From: Terriglobia bacterium
GTDB lineage: Bacteria > Acidobacteriota > Terriglobia > Terriglobales > Acidobacteriaceae
DNA: 64,000 nt
Reading direction: 5' to 3'
NCBI GenBank assembly: GCA_020073665.1
Contig: JAIQEU010000003.1
Location: 1 to 64,000, forward strand
Shown in pieces: positions 18,533 through 29,104 of the stretch (the first letter of the stretch is position 1; the number at the start of each line of letters is the position of its first letter). Both the position numbers and the translations under genes were made by a program. Below the pieces are notes generated by a model. That model saw only the letters and a program-made list of their open reading frames with translations, did no database searches and was not told the origin of the DNA.

Positions 18533-21054
18533 TGATAGATGCTCTGCTGCAAGACTTGCGTTATGCCGTTCGTATGGTTCGAAACAATCCGGGCTTCTCG
18601 CTGATCGTCGCTATGACACTGGCACTCGGCATCGGCGCCAATACGGCCATCTTCACGCTGCTTGACCAGATCCTGCTGCGCAGCCTGCCGGTCCGCGATC
18701 CTCAACAATTAGTACAACTGCAATTTGTGGGATCGGACAGCGGGAGGACAAGTTCCCGCGGCGGAAGTCCCGGCGACTATTTTTCATACCCGATGTACCG
18801 CGATCTGCGTGACCGCAGCACGGTCTTCAACGGGGTTCTGGCAACCTACGCAACCCAGGTTGGAGTGCAATGGCACAACCAGCCTGACTTGGCCACCGCG
18901 GAACTGGTGAGCGGCAATTATTTCGAGACCCTCGGTGTGCATCCTGCGATGGGAAGGTTGTTCGTGCAATCCGACGACGTGGTGCAGCAAGCCAAGCCGG
19001 TCGCGGTGCTCAGTTTCAACTACTGGCAGCGCCGCTTCGGTGGTGATCCGGGCATTCTGAACCAGACGGTTGTAATCAACGCGCATCCCTTCACGGTGAT
19101 TGGCATTGCGCCCAAGAACTTCCACAGCATTGTGGTTGAAGATGCCCCAGACGTGTTTGCAACGATGATGATGAAGGCGGAGATCACTCCGGGATGGAAT
19201 GATCTGGACAATCGTCGCTCCCGCTGGCTCAACATCTTTGCCCGATTGAAGCCCGGCGTCAGCCGCAACCAGGGCGAAGCGGAAATCAACAACCTGTGGC
19301 ATTCAATTCGTACCGACGAATTGAAGGACATGAAAGTTCATTCCGCCACTTTTCGCGAGAAGTTTGTGGAGAAGAGCCGGGTCAACCTGCTCGATGGCGC
19401 GCGCGGTTTCTCCCCCCTGCGGGACGTTCTTCGCACCCCGCTTCTGATCGTGATGGGCATGGTCGGCCTGGTGATGCTCATCGCTTGCGCCAATGTAGCC
19501 GGCCTCCTTTCGGTGCGGGCGGTGGGGAGAATGAAGGAGATTTCTGTTCGTTACGCCCTGGGCGCAAGGCGCAGTCGAATCTTGCAGCAGTTGTTGATCG
19601 AAGGACTGCTGCTGGGGCTGGCGGGAGGAGCGGTGGGCGTCATGCTGTCGCCGTATATCTCGGCTTTGCTGGTACAGCGCATGGCATCCGGTTCGCCGAA
19701 CAACCTCCCGTTCTCGGTGAGTCCGGATTTGCGCATTCTGGCTTTCAGCTTTGTTTTGTCTTTGGTGGTCAGCATCCTGTTCAGCCTGGCGCCAGCGTTC
19801 CACTTCTGGCGACCTGACTTGACTCCCGCGCTCAAACAGCAGACTACGACAGCCGCTGGCGGAACCATGCGATTCCGGCGAGCCTCCGTGGGAATACAGA
19901 TAGGTTTGAGTCTACTGCTGCTATTCGGCGCGGGACTTTTTGCGCGCACGCTCTACAACCTCCGGACGCTGGACGCAGGCTTTGCTACCGATCATTTGCT
20001 GACGTTTGGCATTGACCCCAAGCTGGCCGGCTATCAACCCGAACAAATCCCGGCGCTGTATCAGCGATTGCTGACGACCTTGGGCGCGCTTCCGGGTGTA
20101 CGTATGGCGGCGGCGACGAACGACCCGCTGCTGGCAAACAACAACGAAAGCACGAACGTTACGGTTAGCGGCTACAACGCCAAAGAGGACGAGGACATGA
20201 ACGTGGAGTGGTCCATCGTAACGCCCAGCTTCTTCTCCACGCTCGAAATCCCGCTCGTGGCCGGCCGCGGCATAGGCGAGCAGGATGGGCCGGACGCTGC
20301 CAAGGTTGTGGTCATCAACGAGAGCATGGCCCGTCATTTCTTCGGCGATCCGCAGCGGGCCATCGGCCAATCTCTGGGCAGCGGTGCAGGGAACGGCGTA
20401 AAGATGGCTCTGCAGATTGTTGGAGTAGTTAGTGACGCCAAGCACGAAACTCTGCGCAATGAGGTGCCGCGCACCGTCTTCGTTCCGCTTCTGCAAAGTA
20501 AGGAGGCGGGTTTCATACCGCTTCAGTTTTACGCGCGCACGTCGCAAGCCCCAGAGTCCACGGCAACCACTATTCGAGCCGCTCTGCAGCGTATCGATTC
20601 CGGGCTGGTGCCCGACACCATGCGTAGCATGGAGGCACAGATCGACGACAGCCTGAACACCGAACGTATGATCGCGCTGCTGGCGGCCAGCTTTGGCGTG
20701 CTGGCCGCCCTGCTCGCTGCCGTCGGACTCTATGGTGTGCTGGCGTACTCCACGGCGCAGCGCACTCGTGAGATTGGCATCCGCATCGCTCTCGGCGCGA
20801 GCCGCACTGCGGTAGTACGGTTGGTTCTGTCGGAAGTAGCCATGCTGGTGGGCTTGAGCATCGCCGTGGCCGTGCCTCTGGCTCTGAGCTTGAGCCGCCT
20901 GCTGCGCAGTCAACTTTTTGGAGTTTCCAACAATGATCCATGGACGCTGGCCGCAATCACTGGATTGGTGGCCGCGATGGCGCTGCTGGCCGCTTGGATC
21001 CCTATGCGCCGGGCGGCCGGAGTCGATCCCATGGTGGCACTGAGGTATGAGTAG
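18532..21054 (+). CDS. ADOP-family FtsX/MacB permease 3
   Basis: The longest of the set at 840 residues. ATG 18532 overlaps the TGA of permease 2 (TGATG), which fixes the start; the longer frame open to 18154 lies entirely inside permease 2. A Ser/Gly-rich insert after TM1 (SDSGRTSSRGGSPGDYFS) and a periplasmic section with VEDAPDVFATMMM distinguish it from its neighbours, so it is likely a separate specificity. Module 1 shows ANVAGLLSVRAVGRMKEISVR and coupling ALKQQT in place of ALKEG. It ends DPMVALRYE and is followed by the second ATPase. Confidence 0.9.
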   Translation: MIDALLQDLRYAVRMVRNNPGFSLIVAMTLALGIGANTAIFTLLDQILLRSLPVRDPQQLVQLQFVGSDSGRTSSRGGSPGDYFSYPMYRDLRDRSTVFNGVLATYATQVGVQWHNQPDLATAELVSGNYFETLGVHPAMGRLFVQSDDVVQQAKPVAVLSFNYWQRRFGGDPGILNQTVVINAHPFTVIGIAPKNFHSIVVEDAPDVFATMMMKAEITPGWNDLDNRRSRWLNIFARLKPGVSRNQGEAEINNLWHSIRTDELKDMKVHSATFREKFVEKSRVNLLDGARGFSPLRDVLRTPLLIVMGMVGLVMLIACANVAGLLSVRAVGRMKEISVRYALGARRSRILQQLLIEGLLLGLAGGAVGVMLSPYISALLVQRMASGSPNNLPFSVSPDLRILAFSFVLSLVVSILFSLAPAFHFWRPDLTPALKQQTTTAAGGTMRFRRASVGIQIGLSLLLLFGAGLFARTLYNLRTLDAGFATDHLLTFGIDPKLAGYQPEQIPALYQRLLTTLGALPGVRMAAATNDPLLANNNESTNVTVSGYNAKEDEDMNVEWSIVTPSFFSTLEIPLVAGRGIGEQDGPDAAKVVVINESMARHFFGDPQRAIGQSLGSGAGNGVKMALQIVGVVSDAKHETLRNEVPRTVFVPLLQSKEAGFIPLQFYARTSQAPESTATTIRAALQRIDSGLVPDTMRSMEAQIDDSLNTERMIALLAASFGVLAALLAAVGLYGVLAYSTAQRTREIGIRIALGASRTAVVRLVLSEVAMLVGLSIAVAVPLALSLSRLLRSQLFGVSNNDPWTLAAITGLVAAMALLAAWIPMRRAAGVDPMVALRYE

Positions 21055-21075
21055 AAAGCAACGAGGTCCCGAAAA

Positions 21076-21783
21076 ATGATTCAACTTCGCAACGTGGAGC
21101 GTTCTTACAAGACCGGCGCCGGCGCGACCTACGTGCTGCGCCGCATCAACCTCGATATCCAGGCCGGCGACTTTGTCACCGTCATGGGGCCGTCGGGGGC
21201 GGGCAAGTCAACCATGCTCAGCATACTGGGCATGCTCGATGACGGCTGGGCCGGCGAATATCACTTTCTCGACCATGCCGTGCACAAGCTCGACCGCAAG
21301 AAGCGCGCCGACTTGAACCGGCAATATATCGGGTTTGTATTTCAGAGTTATCACCTGCTCGACAATCTGACGGTCTACGAGAATCTCGACGTTCCGCTTT
21401 CATACCGCAACGTTTCTCGCGGGCAGCGCGCCAGCATGGTGGCCGAGGTGCTCGACCGTTTCCAGATCGTTGGCAAAAAGGATTTGTATCCCAGCCAGTT
21501 GTCCGGGGGGCAGCAGCAACTCGTGGGAGTCGCCCGTGCGGTCGTGGGCAATCCGAAATTGATTTTGGCCGACGAACCTACCGGCAACCTGCATTCCAGC
21601 CAGGCAAAGGAAATCATGGAGCTGTTCAAGAAGCTGAATGACCAGGGCACGACCATTGTCCAGGTGACGCACTCCGAGGCCAATGCGGCCTACGGGAACC
21701 GGACCATTCAGTTGTTCGACGGATGGATCGCAAATGATCCGAAGAACGAGCCGGTGCCGAATACGACCGCTTCGATTGGATGA
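21076..21783 (+). CDS. ABC ATP-binding protein with variant D-loop
   Basis: A 235-residue LolD/MacB-type ATPase. Walker A GPSGAGKST (38-46), Gln90 in the Q-loop, signature LSGGQQQ (142-148), Walker B LILADE and switch His199 are all present. Two positions differ from the first ATPase: the Arg after the signature is Leu149, and the D-loop Asp is His173 (GNLHSSQ). The D-loop Asp links the two ATP sites in ABC dimers, so this protein may be catalytically altered or work best as a heterodimer with the first ATPase; that is inference. It lies between permeases 3 and 4 with spacing of 21 and 3 bases. Confidence 0.9.
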   Translation: MIQLRNVERSYKTGAGATYVLRRINLDIQAGDFVTVMGPSGAGKSTMLSILGMLDDGWAGEYHFLDHAVHKLDRKKRADLNRQYIGFVFQSYHLLDNLTVYENLDVPLSYRNVSRGQRASMVAEVLDRFQIVGKKDLYPSQLSGGQQQLVGVARAVVGNPKLILADEPTGNLHSSQAKEIMELFKKLNDQGTTIVQVTHSEANAAYGNRTIQLFDGWIANDPKNEPVPNTTASIG

Positions 21784-21786
21784 GAC

Positions 21787-24237
21787 ATGGGAACCATTCT
21801 TCAGGACATTCGCTACGGCCTGCGCATGCTGCGGACGTCCCCAGGCTTTACGGTGGTGGCAATCGTCACCCTGGCGCTGGGCATTGGCACGAACGTCGCC
21901 ATCTTCAGCTTCGTAGACGAACTCTGGTTGCGGCCCATGCCTGTACCCCATGCCGATCAACTGGTGCGGATCTTCACCAGTAATCCCAGTAGCGAGGGAG
22001 AGATCGAGCGCGGTTGGAATTCTTACCCGGATTTCGCCGACCTGCGAACCAGCGCCAAAACGCTCGCCGGAGTGGCGCTGCTGGAGCGCCGGGGCGCTTT
22101 CTACGACGATGGCGTGCAGAACAGCCTGGTGACCGCGGCCGTTCTGTCGGACAACTTCTTTGACGTTCTCCAGCCGGTGCCCGCTGTAGGGAGGCGCTTT
22201 ACCGAAAACGAACTCAAGAGTCCGCAGGCGTTGCCGGTCATGCTGAGTTATCCGTTCTGGCGCCGCCAGTTCGGGGGTGACCTGTCCCTGGTTGGCCGGA
22301 CCATCATCGTGGACCGTCGGCAGGTCGCGGTCGTGGGTATTCTGCCCCGCGGATTTCGCGGCACCGAAGCCATGCAGGTGCCGGACCTATGGATCCCCAT
22401 GACGACGTGGGGGCAGTTCGTTCCCGGGGAGCAGCAGAGGCTGGTCTCTCGGAGCTTCCGGGACTACGAGTTGTTCGGTCGACTACAGCCCGGCGTGACC
22501 TTGCAACAGGCGGGAGTAGAACTCGCGGCTGTGGCCAACGCACTTGCGCAGAGTTTCCCCAGTACCAATTCCGGTCGCAAAATGACGGCCGTGCCGGAAG
22601 GCCAGACCCGCGGGGACTGGACTGCGATGGTTGGTTTGGTGCTGCTGGGGATCGCGGCGCTGGTGTTGCTGATTGCCTGTGCCAATGTAGCCGGCCTGCT
22701 GCTCGCCCGCGCCGAGCACCGCCGCAAGGAGATCGCGACCCGCGTGGCTTTGGGTGCGACCGCCGGACAGATCGTGCGCCAGTTGCTGACCGAGACCATG
22801 TTGCTGACCGTCCTGGGCACCGTGGCGGCGCTGGTCTTCGGCAACTTAGTGCTCCAGTTGCTGCCTGCGCTGATGCCGCCAACCACGGTTCCGTCGGGAG
22901 TCGATGCTTACCTGAGCCTGCGTGGGTTCTGGTTTGCAATGGTCGTCGCGGTGGTCTCGTTGTTTCTCTTCGGACTCGTGCCCGCGTTGCAGGCGTCCCA
23001 CCTGGCTCCGGCGCTGGCCCTCAAGCAATTTGGTGCAACTGGGGCCGCGCCGCGGAGGCCGTTCCGCAGCGTGCTGGTGGTAGCTCAAGTAGCTCTATCG
23101 GTAGTGATGGTGGTGAGCGCCGGATTGCTGGTGCGCTCGGTGCTGAACGCGCTCAATGCCAACCCGGGGTTCAACGCCCACCAGAACATGCTGGTCTTGG
23201 AACTTTCGCCGAGTTTCGGCACCCGCACCGCGCAGGAGAGCCTCGCGTATGTGCGCGAGATACGGCGGCGCCTGGAGGCTCTGCCGCAAGTGACGGCGAC
23301 CAGTATCGCCATGCGGTTTCCTTTTGGCATGAGCGGTGGTGGCGCAACCCGCAAAGTTTTTCTTCCGGGAGATTTCGGATCCAACGATCGTGAAGGTGTC
23401 ACCATCAATTTTGATCCGGTCGGTGATGGCTTCTTCAGCGTGTTGGGGACGCGAATTCTGCGAGGTCGCACCATCGAGGCGCACGACCTTCAGACCAGCG
23501 CTCACGTGACGGTGGTGAACCAGCAGATGGCCAGCCGCTTCTGGCCGAATGGCGACGCGGTGGGGAAACGCTTTCGCTTGGATAAGGCGGATGGCGACGA
23601 GTACCAGGTCGTCGGGGTCGCGGAAGACAGCAAGTACAACGACTACCAGGAAGCTCCCATTCCCTTGCTGTATCTGCCGATGGGCAGTGACGACTACGGC
23701 GAATTGGCGCTGGCCGTGGGCACCAGGAACGATCCAGGGGCTCTCGCCGCGACCGTGCGGCGGATTCTGCGCGAAGTCAATCGAAACATACCCGTGCTCG
23801 GAATCCTCACCTGGCGCGACCAGATTCGTGAGGCGCTCTACGAAGAGCGAATGACCGCGCGGTTGATCGTGGCTTTGGGCGGGCTTGGCTTGCTGCTCGC
23901 CGCAGCGGGCATCTACGGACTCATGGCATTTTTGGTGGCGCGACGTACCCAGGAGATTGGAATCCGCGTAGCCCTGGGTGCACCACGAAACGCGATTCTC
24001 CGGCTGGTGGTGCGGCACGCTTTTGGGCTTACCGCGGTTGGACTGGCCGCCGGGATCCTGGGTTCGGTGGCTGCGACCCGCGCCCTGCGCAGCTTTTTGT
24101 TCGGCGTGGCGCCCACGGATGTGCTGGTGTTCGCAGGAGCGATAGCGGTCTTGCTGGTGGTGACTCTGGCGGCGACGCTAGTACCCGCGATGAGGGCCAT
24201 CCGCGTCGATCCCATGGTCGCCCTGCACTACGAGTGA
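21787..24237 (+). CDS. ADOP-family FtsX/MacB permease 4
   Basis: An 816-residue permease three bases after the second ATPase. It is the most divergent at the N-terminal periplasmic domain (RRGAFYDDGVQNSLVT) and replaces the usual GANTA of TM1 with GTNVA. The second module carries LVARRTQEIGIRVALGAPR rather than the SQRTREIG form of most others. It lacks the ALKEG coupling sequence, having LALKQFGATG. It ends DPMVALHYE. These differences fit a permease dedicated to the second ATPase, though that pairing is inferred only from gene order. Confidence 0.9.
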   Translation: MGTILQDIRYGLRMLRTSPGFTVVAIVTLALGIGTNVAIFSFVDELWLRPMPVPHADQLVRIFTSNPSSEGEIERGWNSYPDFADLRTSAKTLAGVALLERRGAFYDDGVQNSLVTAAVLSDNFFDVLQPVPAVGRRFTENELKSPQALPVMLSYPFWRRQFGGDLSLVGRTIIVDRRQVAVVGILPRGFRGTEAMQVPDLWIPMTTWGQFVPGEQQRLVSRSFRDYELFGRLQPGVTLQQAGVELAAVANALAQSFPSTNSGRKMTAVPEGQTRGDWTAMVGLVLLGIAALVLLIACANVAGLLLARAEHRRKEIATRVALGATAGQIVRQLLTETMLLTVLGTVAALVFGNLVLQLLPALMPPTTVPSGVDAYLSLRGFWFAMVVAVVSLFLFGLVPALQASHLAPALALKQFGATGAAPRRPFRSVLVVAQVALSVVMVVSAGLLVRSVLNALNANPGFNAHQNMLVLELSPSFGTRTAQESLAYVREIRRRLEALPQVTATSIAMRFPFGMSGGGATRKVFLPGDFGSNDREGVTINFDPVGDGFFSVLGTRILRGRTIEAHDLQTSAHVTVVNQQMASRFWPNGDAVGKRFRLDKADGDEYQVVGVAEDSKYNDYQEAPIPLLYLPMGSDDYGELALAVGTRNDPGALAATVRRILREVNRNIPVLGILTWRDQIREALYEERMTARLIVALGGLGLLLAAAGIYGLMAFLVARRTQEIGIRVALGAPRNAILRLVVRHAFGLTAVGLAAGILGSVAATRALRSFLFGVAPTDVLVFAGAIAVLLVVTLAATLVPAMRAIRVDPMVALHYE

Positions 24238-24241
24238 ACTT

Positions 24242-26653
24242 ATGGAAACTTTACTGCACGACTTGCGTTATGGCGTACGCATGCTGCGGAAGAGCCCGAG
24301 CTTCACCGCAATCGCAGTCCTCACGCTGGCACTCGGAATTGGCAGCACGGTCGCGATTTTCAGCGTCGTGGATCAGGTGCTTTTGCATTCGCTGCCTTAT
24401 CCCGATGCCGATCGCATCATGTATGTCAGCCAGACGGAGCGCGGAGGCAATGAGCTGCACTATGCCTCATCGCCTGCCAACTACCTCGATTGGGTTGCGC
24501 AGAACCATGTGTTCTCCGTGATGGCGGCTTCGCGAGGATGGCAGGGAAATCTTGGAGGAGACCGTCCGGAACGCGTCCGTCTCTCGATGACGACGGCGAG
24601 CCTGTTCCCGTTGTTTGCGGTACATCCGATGTTAGGGCGCGGCCTGGAGTCCGAGGATGAGGAGCCGAGCAATGACCACGTCGCGGTATTGAGCTATGGA
24701 TTGTGGAATCGCCGCTTTGGCGCGGACCCAGGGCTAATCAATCAAAGCATCACGCTGAACAATGAAACTTACACCGTCGTGGGCGTTATGCCCTCGAACT
24801 TCTTGCCTGACGGATATGGCGAACTCTGGGTGCCGTCGCCGTGGGGAGTGCCGAGCCACCCGCTTGTGCCTAGTCAGGATCCGCGGCAGTTCCGTGACCG
24901 CAATTATCTCGACGTGTGGGGACGGCTGAAGCCGGGAGTGACCCAGCACCAGGCGGAGCAGGAGATGAGTGCAATTGCCCGACGCCTGGAGAAGCAATAT
25001 CCGGACAGTAATGACGGTATCGGCGTCGGAATGATGAGCTTGCAGGACAGCGTCGTCAGTGACATCCGGCCGGTGCTTTACGTTCTGCTGGCGGCGGTAG
25101 CTTTCGTGCTTCTCATAGGATGCACGAACGTGGCTAACCTGCTCTTGGCCCGCAGCAGTGGCAGAACTAGAGAGATTTCAATTCGAATTGCTTTAGGAGC
25201 TGGACGCCGCCGCATTGTTTCTCAACTACTCACAGAGAGTGTGCTGCTCGCCGTGGCGGGAGGACTGCTCGGCATCGTGATCGCGGCTTGGGCGGTTCCA
25301 ACTCTCGTAGCGCTTGGGCCCTCGGAGATTCGCGACTACGGCAACATCGGCGTGAATTTAGAAGCGCTGGCTTTTGCGGTGGTGGTCTCGATTTTGACCG
25401 GAGTGCTTTTCGGCCTTGCACCTGCACTTCACGCATCGGAAGGGAAAGTAAGTGATTCGCTGAAGGAAGGAGAGCGGGGAAGCACGGCCCAGCGTGGCCG
25501 CACTCGCACCGCGCTGGTGGTGGCCGAGGTCGCACTGTCGCTGATTCTTCTGATTGGAGCGGGCCTTACGGTAAGGAGCTTCGTTAGAGTGTTGCGAGTC
25601 GATCCTGGGTTCGATGCGAGTCATTTGCTGGTTTTCGGCGTGGGCTTACCACCCTCCGCGTCTGCCGATGAGCAAGACAGGTTTTACAGGCAGGTGGCGG
25701 AGAAATTAGAGACGCTGCCCGGTGTGCAGTCCGCCGGCGCAGTGAGCCGCCTGCCTCTCTCCGGAGGAAACAGCGGACGCAGCTTCAAACTTCCCGGGAG
25801 TGCCAAGGACTACTCCGCGGACATTCGGGTTGAGACCCCTCGCTACCTGCAAACCATGGGCGTGTCTCTATTGAAAGGACGCTATCTGGATGAGCATGAC
25901 ATCGCAGGCGCGACGCCTGTGATTGTCGTGAACGAGGCATTCACGAAAAGCGTTTTTCCGGGAGAGGATCCGATTGGCAAATACATTACCGACTTCGGGC
26001 CGGGTATGGACAAGCTGCAAATCGTAGGCGTAGTCGGCAACGTGCGCCATGTCGCATTGGAAGCCGCACCCCGAGCCGAAGTCTATCTGCCCTTTGGGCA
26101 GGCGCACTGGACCTCTGCCTTCGTGGCAGTTCGCACCAAGACTTCCGATCCTCTCGCCTTGGTTCCGGCGGTGCAGAACGCGGTTTGGAGTGTCGACAAG
26201 ACTGTGCCGCTGGCAGGCGTGCGGACGATGCAGGATCTGATTGCCCGCTCCCTGGTCCAGCGCAAATTCACTATGACTCTGCTGGCGATTTTCGCCGCGC
26301 TGGCAGTGGTACTGGCTGCCATCGGGCTCTACGGCGCCATGTCCTACTCGGTTTCTCAACGCACGCGCGAAATCGGTATTCGCATGGCACTGGGCGCGCA
26401 GAAAAAAGATGTACTCAAGATGGTGGTCGGGCAGGGCATGGGGTTGGCGGCGATAGGCGTCGCGGTAGGCATTGCGGGATCGCTGGGCATGATGCGGCTG
26501 ATCTCTGGTCTTCTGTTTGGGGTGAGCGCAACTGACCCTGTGACCTTCATATTATTGGCAATGGTGCTGGCGGGTGTGGCGTTTGCCGCGAATTACATTC
26601 CAGCGCGGCGCGCCACTGCCGTCGATCCGATGGTGGCGCTGCGTTACGAGTGA
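24242..26653 (+). CDS. ADOP-family FtsX/MacB permease 5
   Basis: An 803-residue permease that starts four bases after permease 4. TM1 contains [19 protein letters not shown]; module 1 has [20 protein letters not shown] and DSLKEGERG; the last module has [19 protein letters not shown], close to permease 2. It ends DPMVALRYE. The region upstream of its start repeats the permease 1/2 junction exactly for 18 bases, consistent with an old copy event of a gene boundary. Confidence 0.9.
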   Translation: METLLHDLRYGVRMLRKSPSFTAIAVLTLALGIGSTVAIFSVVDQVLLHSLPYPDADRIMYVSQTERGGNELHYASSPANYLDWVAQNHVFSVMAASRGWQGNLGGDRPERVRLSMTTASLFPLFAVHPMLGRGLESEDEEPSNDHVAVLSYGLWNRRFGADPGLINQSITLNNETYTVVGVMPSNFLPDGYGELWVPSPWGVPSHPLVPSQDPRQFRDRNYLDVWGRLKPGVTQHQAEQEMSAIARRLEKQYPDSNDGIGVGMMSLQDSVVSDIRPVLYVLLAAVAFVLLIGCTNVANLLLARSSGRTREISIRIALGAGRRRIVSQLLTESVLLAVAGGLLGIVIAAWAVPTLVALGPSEIRDYGNIGVNLEALAFAVVVSILTGVLFGLAPALHASEGKVSDSLKEGERGSTAQRGRTRTALVVAEVALSLILLIGAGLTVRSFVRVLRVDPGFDASHLLVFGVGLPPSASADEQDRFYRQVAEKLETLPGVQSAGAVSRLPLSGGNSGRSFKLPGSAKDYSADIRVETPRYLQTMGVSLLKGRYLDEHDIAGATPVIVVNEAFTKSVFPGEDPIGKYITDFGPGMDKLQIVGVVGNVRHVALEAAPRAEVYLPFGQAHWTSAFVAVRTKTSDPLALVPAVQNAVWSVDKTVPLAGVRTMQDLIARSLVQRKFTMTLLAIFAALAVVLAAIGLYGAMSYSVSQRTREIGIRMALGAQKKDVLKMVVGQGMGLAAIGVAVGIAGSLGMMRLISGLLFGVSATDPVTFILLAMVLAGVAFAANYIPARRATAVDPMVALRYE

Positions 26654-26661
26654 GGATAGGG

Positions 26662-29094
26662 ATGGAGACTCTGCGGCAGGACCTGCGCTACGGCTGGCGC
26701 ATGCTGGCCAAGAATCCAGGGTTCACCCTGGTGGCGGTGCTCACGCTGGCGGTGGGCATTGGCGCCAACACGGCGATCTTCAGCGTGGTGAACGCGGTCA
26801 TGCTACGCGACCTGCCGTACGCGCATCCCGACAAACTGGTTCTGCTCTGGGGTGACGAGCAGGCTGCTGGAGATCATCGCGACCAGCTTTCCTACACCGA
26901 TGTGGACGACTACCGGACGCAAAGCCAGGCGTTTGAGAACGTGGTGGCCTTCGGCACCTGGACCGCGGTGTTCTCGGGCGATGGAACCATGCCGGAGCGC
27001 ATTCCGGGCATGCAGGTGGCGGATGGATACCTTGGGCTGATGGGCGGGAAGCCGCTGCTGGGCCGCGATTTCCTGCCGGAAGAGCAGGTTGACGGCAAAG
27101 ACCAGGTGGTCATCCTGGGGTACGGATTGTGGCAGAGCCGGTTTGGCGGTGACCGGCAGATTGTGGGGAAGAAGATCACGCTGAGCGCGCGTCCGTACAC
27201 CGTCGTGGGTGTAATGCCGAAGGAGTTTCCATTCCTGCCCACCAGCCTGGTGGATGGGCCAGCGCAGTTCTACCGGCCAGCCGCTGAGAAACATGACGAT
27301 AAAGAGCGGAGATCGCGCCACCTGCGCGCAATTGCACGGCTGAGGCCCGGGGTCTCGGTCGAGCAGGCGCAAGCGGAACTGAATGTGATCAACCGGAGTT
27401 TGGCGCGGCAGTTTCCCAACGATTACGCAACCATCGGAGTGCGGGTGGTCGGACTGCAGGATGATATTGCTTCCGGACTGCGCCCCGCCTTGATCGTACT
27501 ACTGGCGGCGATCGGGTTTCTGCTGCTGATTGCTTGCGCGAACGTATCGAACCTGCTGCTGGCGCGGGCGACGGTGCGCGAGAAGGAGATGGCCATACGG
27601 GTGGCGGTGGGGGCCGATCGTTGGCGGCTGGTGCGGCAAGCGTTGACCGAGAGTGTGCTGCTGGCGGTGGGAGGCGGAGCGCTGGGGATACTGCTGGCGT
27701 TCTGGGGGACCGGAGCGATTACGGCGATCGGAGCGAATGTGATTCCGCAACTCGCCGGAGTGCAGATGGATTGGCGCGTGCTCACTTTCACGGCAGCGAT
27801 CAGCGTGGCCACCGGACTCCTGTTCGGACTGGTGCCAGCTTTGCATGCTTCCTCGGCAGCCCTGCACCAGACGTTGAAGGAAGGCGGCAGGACCAGCAGC
27901 GCGGCTCACGGAAACTTCCGAAAGTTTCTGGCCGTGACCGAGATGGCTCTGGCATTGGTGTTGCTTGCGGGCGCAGGTCTGCTGCTGCGCACCTTCAGCA
28001 AGCTTCGCGAGGTGGATCCGGGATTCCGCACCGACCACATTCTGACCATGGATATCGGCCTGCCTTCGGCAAAGTATCCGCCGGGGACGACGAAGCCGGC
28101 AATTTTCTATCGTGAGCTGCTGGCCGGGATCGGCGCGTTGCCGGGAGTGGAATCTGCGGCAGCGGTGAGCATTCTGCCGCTGGGGGTAAACTTCGACACC
28201 GTGGGCACTGATCCGGAAGGACTCACCTATGGTCCCAGCGAGCAACCCTATCCGGAACGCTACGTGGTTACGCCCGGCTATCTGAAGACATTGGGAATTG
28301 GCGTGGTGCGCGGGCGCGGCTTCGCGGATGCGGACGACGAAAATGCGCCGCTGGTGGCCATGGTGTCCGAAACGGCTGCGCGCAACTGGTGGCCACACCA
28401 GGATCCGGTAGGCAAGCATATCCGGGTGCCTGGGTTTGACCACGGGCCGCTGCCATGGCGCACGGTGGTGGGGGTGGTGAAGGACGTGAAGCAGAGCGGG
28501 TTAGATGCGCCGCACACCATGCAGATTTACTTGCCGCATGCGCAGTATCGGAACGGATATCTGACGCTGGTAGTGCGGGCAAAGCAGGACCCGGTAAACC
28601 TGGTTTCCCAGGTACGCCAGCAAGTGCAGAACGTGGATCCGGACCAGGCGGTTTCAAATATCGCCAGCATGGACCAGGTGCTGTCGAATTCCATTGCGTC
28701 CCGCCGGTTTACAGCCGTGCTGCTGGGCACGCTGGCCGCCGTCGGGCTATTGCTGGCTTCGACCGGGGTATACGGAATTCTCTCCTACGGAGTGGCGCAA
28801 CGCACCCGGGAAATCGGCATTCGCATAGCGCTGGGCGCGGCGCAAAGAGATGTTTTGTCCCTTATCGTCGGGCAAGGGCTGAAATTGCTGTTGCTGGGCG
28901 TGGGGACGGGGATGGTGGCGGCGTTTGCGCTGACCCGATTGATGTCGGGCTTGCTTTTTGGAGTCAGCGCTGGCGACCCCATGACGTTTTCGAGCATTGC
29001 GTTGTTCCTGGGAGCAGTAGCGCTGGTGGCCTGTTACCTGCCGGCACGACAGGCGACCAGGGTGGATCCGATGGTAGCGCTGCGGCACGAATGA
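26662..29094 (+). CDS. ADOP-family FtsX/MacB permease 6
   Basis: An 810-residue permease. The start [15 protein letters not shown] aligns with its paralogues at ATG 26662, preceded by GAGGATAGG; an in-frame GTG at 26650 would overlap the previous stop and is less likely. TM1 is [18 protein letters not shown], and module 1 has [20 protein letters not shown] with QTLKEGGRT. It ends DPMVALRHE. Confidence 0.9.
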   Translation: METLRQDLRYGWRMLAKNPGFTLVAVLTLAVGIGANTAIFSVVNAVMLRDLPYAHPDKLVLLWGDEQAAGDHRDQLSYTDVDDYRTQSQAFENVVAFGTWTAVFSGDGTMPERIPGMQVADGYLGLMGGKPLLGRDFLPEEQVDGKDQVVILGYGLWQSRFGGDRQIVGKKITLSARPYTVVGVMPKEFPFLPTSLVDGPAQFYRPAAEKHDDKERRSRHLRAIARLRPGVSVEQAQAELNVINRSLARQFPNDYATIGVRVVGLQDDIASGLRPALIVLLAAIGFLLLIACANVSNLLLARATVREKEMAIRVAVGADRWRLVRQALTESVLLAVGGGALGILLAFWGTGAITAIGANVIPQLAGVQMDWRVLTFTAAISVATGLLFGLVPALHASSAALHQTLKEGGRTSSAAHGNFRKFLAVTEMALALVLLAGAGLLLRTFSKLREVDPGFRTDHILTMDIGLPSAKYPPGTTKPAIFYRELLAGIGALPGVESAAAVSILPLGVNFDTVGTDPEGLTYGPSEQPYPERYVVTPGYLKTLGIGVVRGRGFADADDENAPLVAMVSETAARNWWPHQDPVGKHIRVPGFDHGPLPWRTVVGVVKDVKQSGLDAPHTMQIYLPHAQYRNGYLTLVVRAKQDPVNLVSQVRQQVQNVDPDQAVSNIASMDQVLSNSIASRRFTAVLLGTLAAVGLLLASTGVYGILSYGVAQRTREIGIRIALGAAQRDVLSLIVGQGLKLLLLGVGTGMVAAFALTRLMSGLLFGVSAGDPMTFSSIALFLGAVALVACYLPARQATRVDPMVALRHE

Positions 29095-29104
29095 GGTGAA
29101 CACG

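Noticed and set aside
19921-21084. 387-residue minus-strand open frame
   Set aside because: Antisense shadow of permease 3; low-complexity His/Gln/Arg-rich translation without domain features.
22389-23393. 334-residue plus-strand frame inside permease 4
   Set aside because: Out-of-frame shadow of a clearly conserved permease; Arg/Gly/Ala-rich translation.
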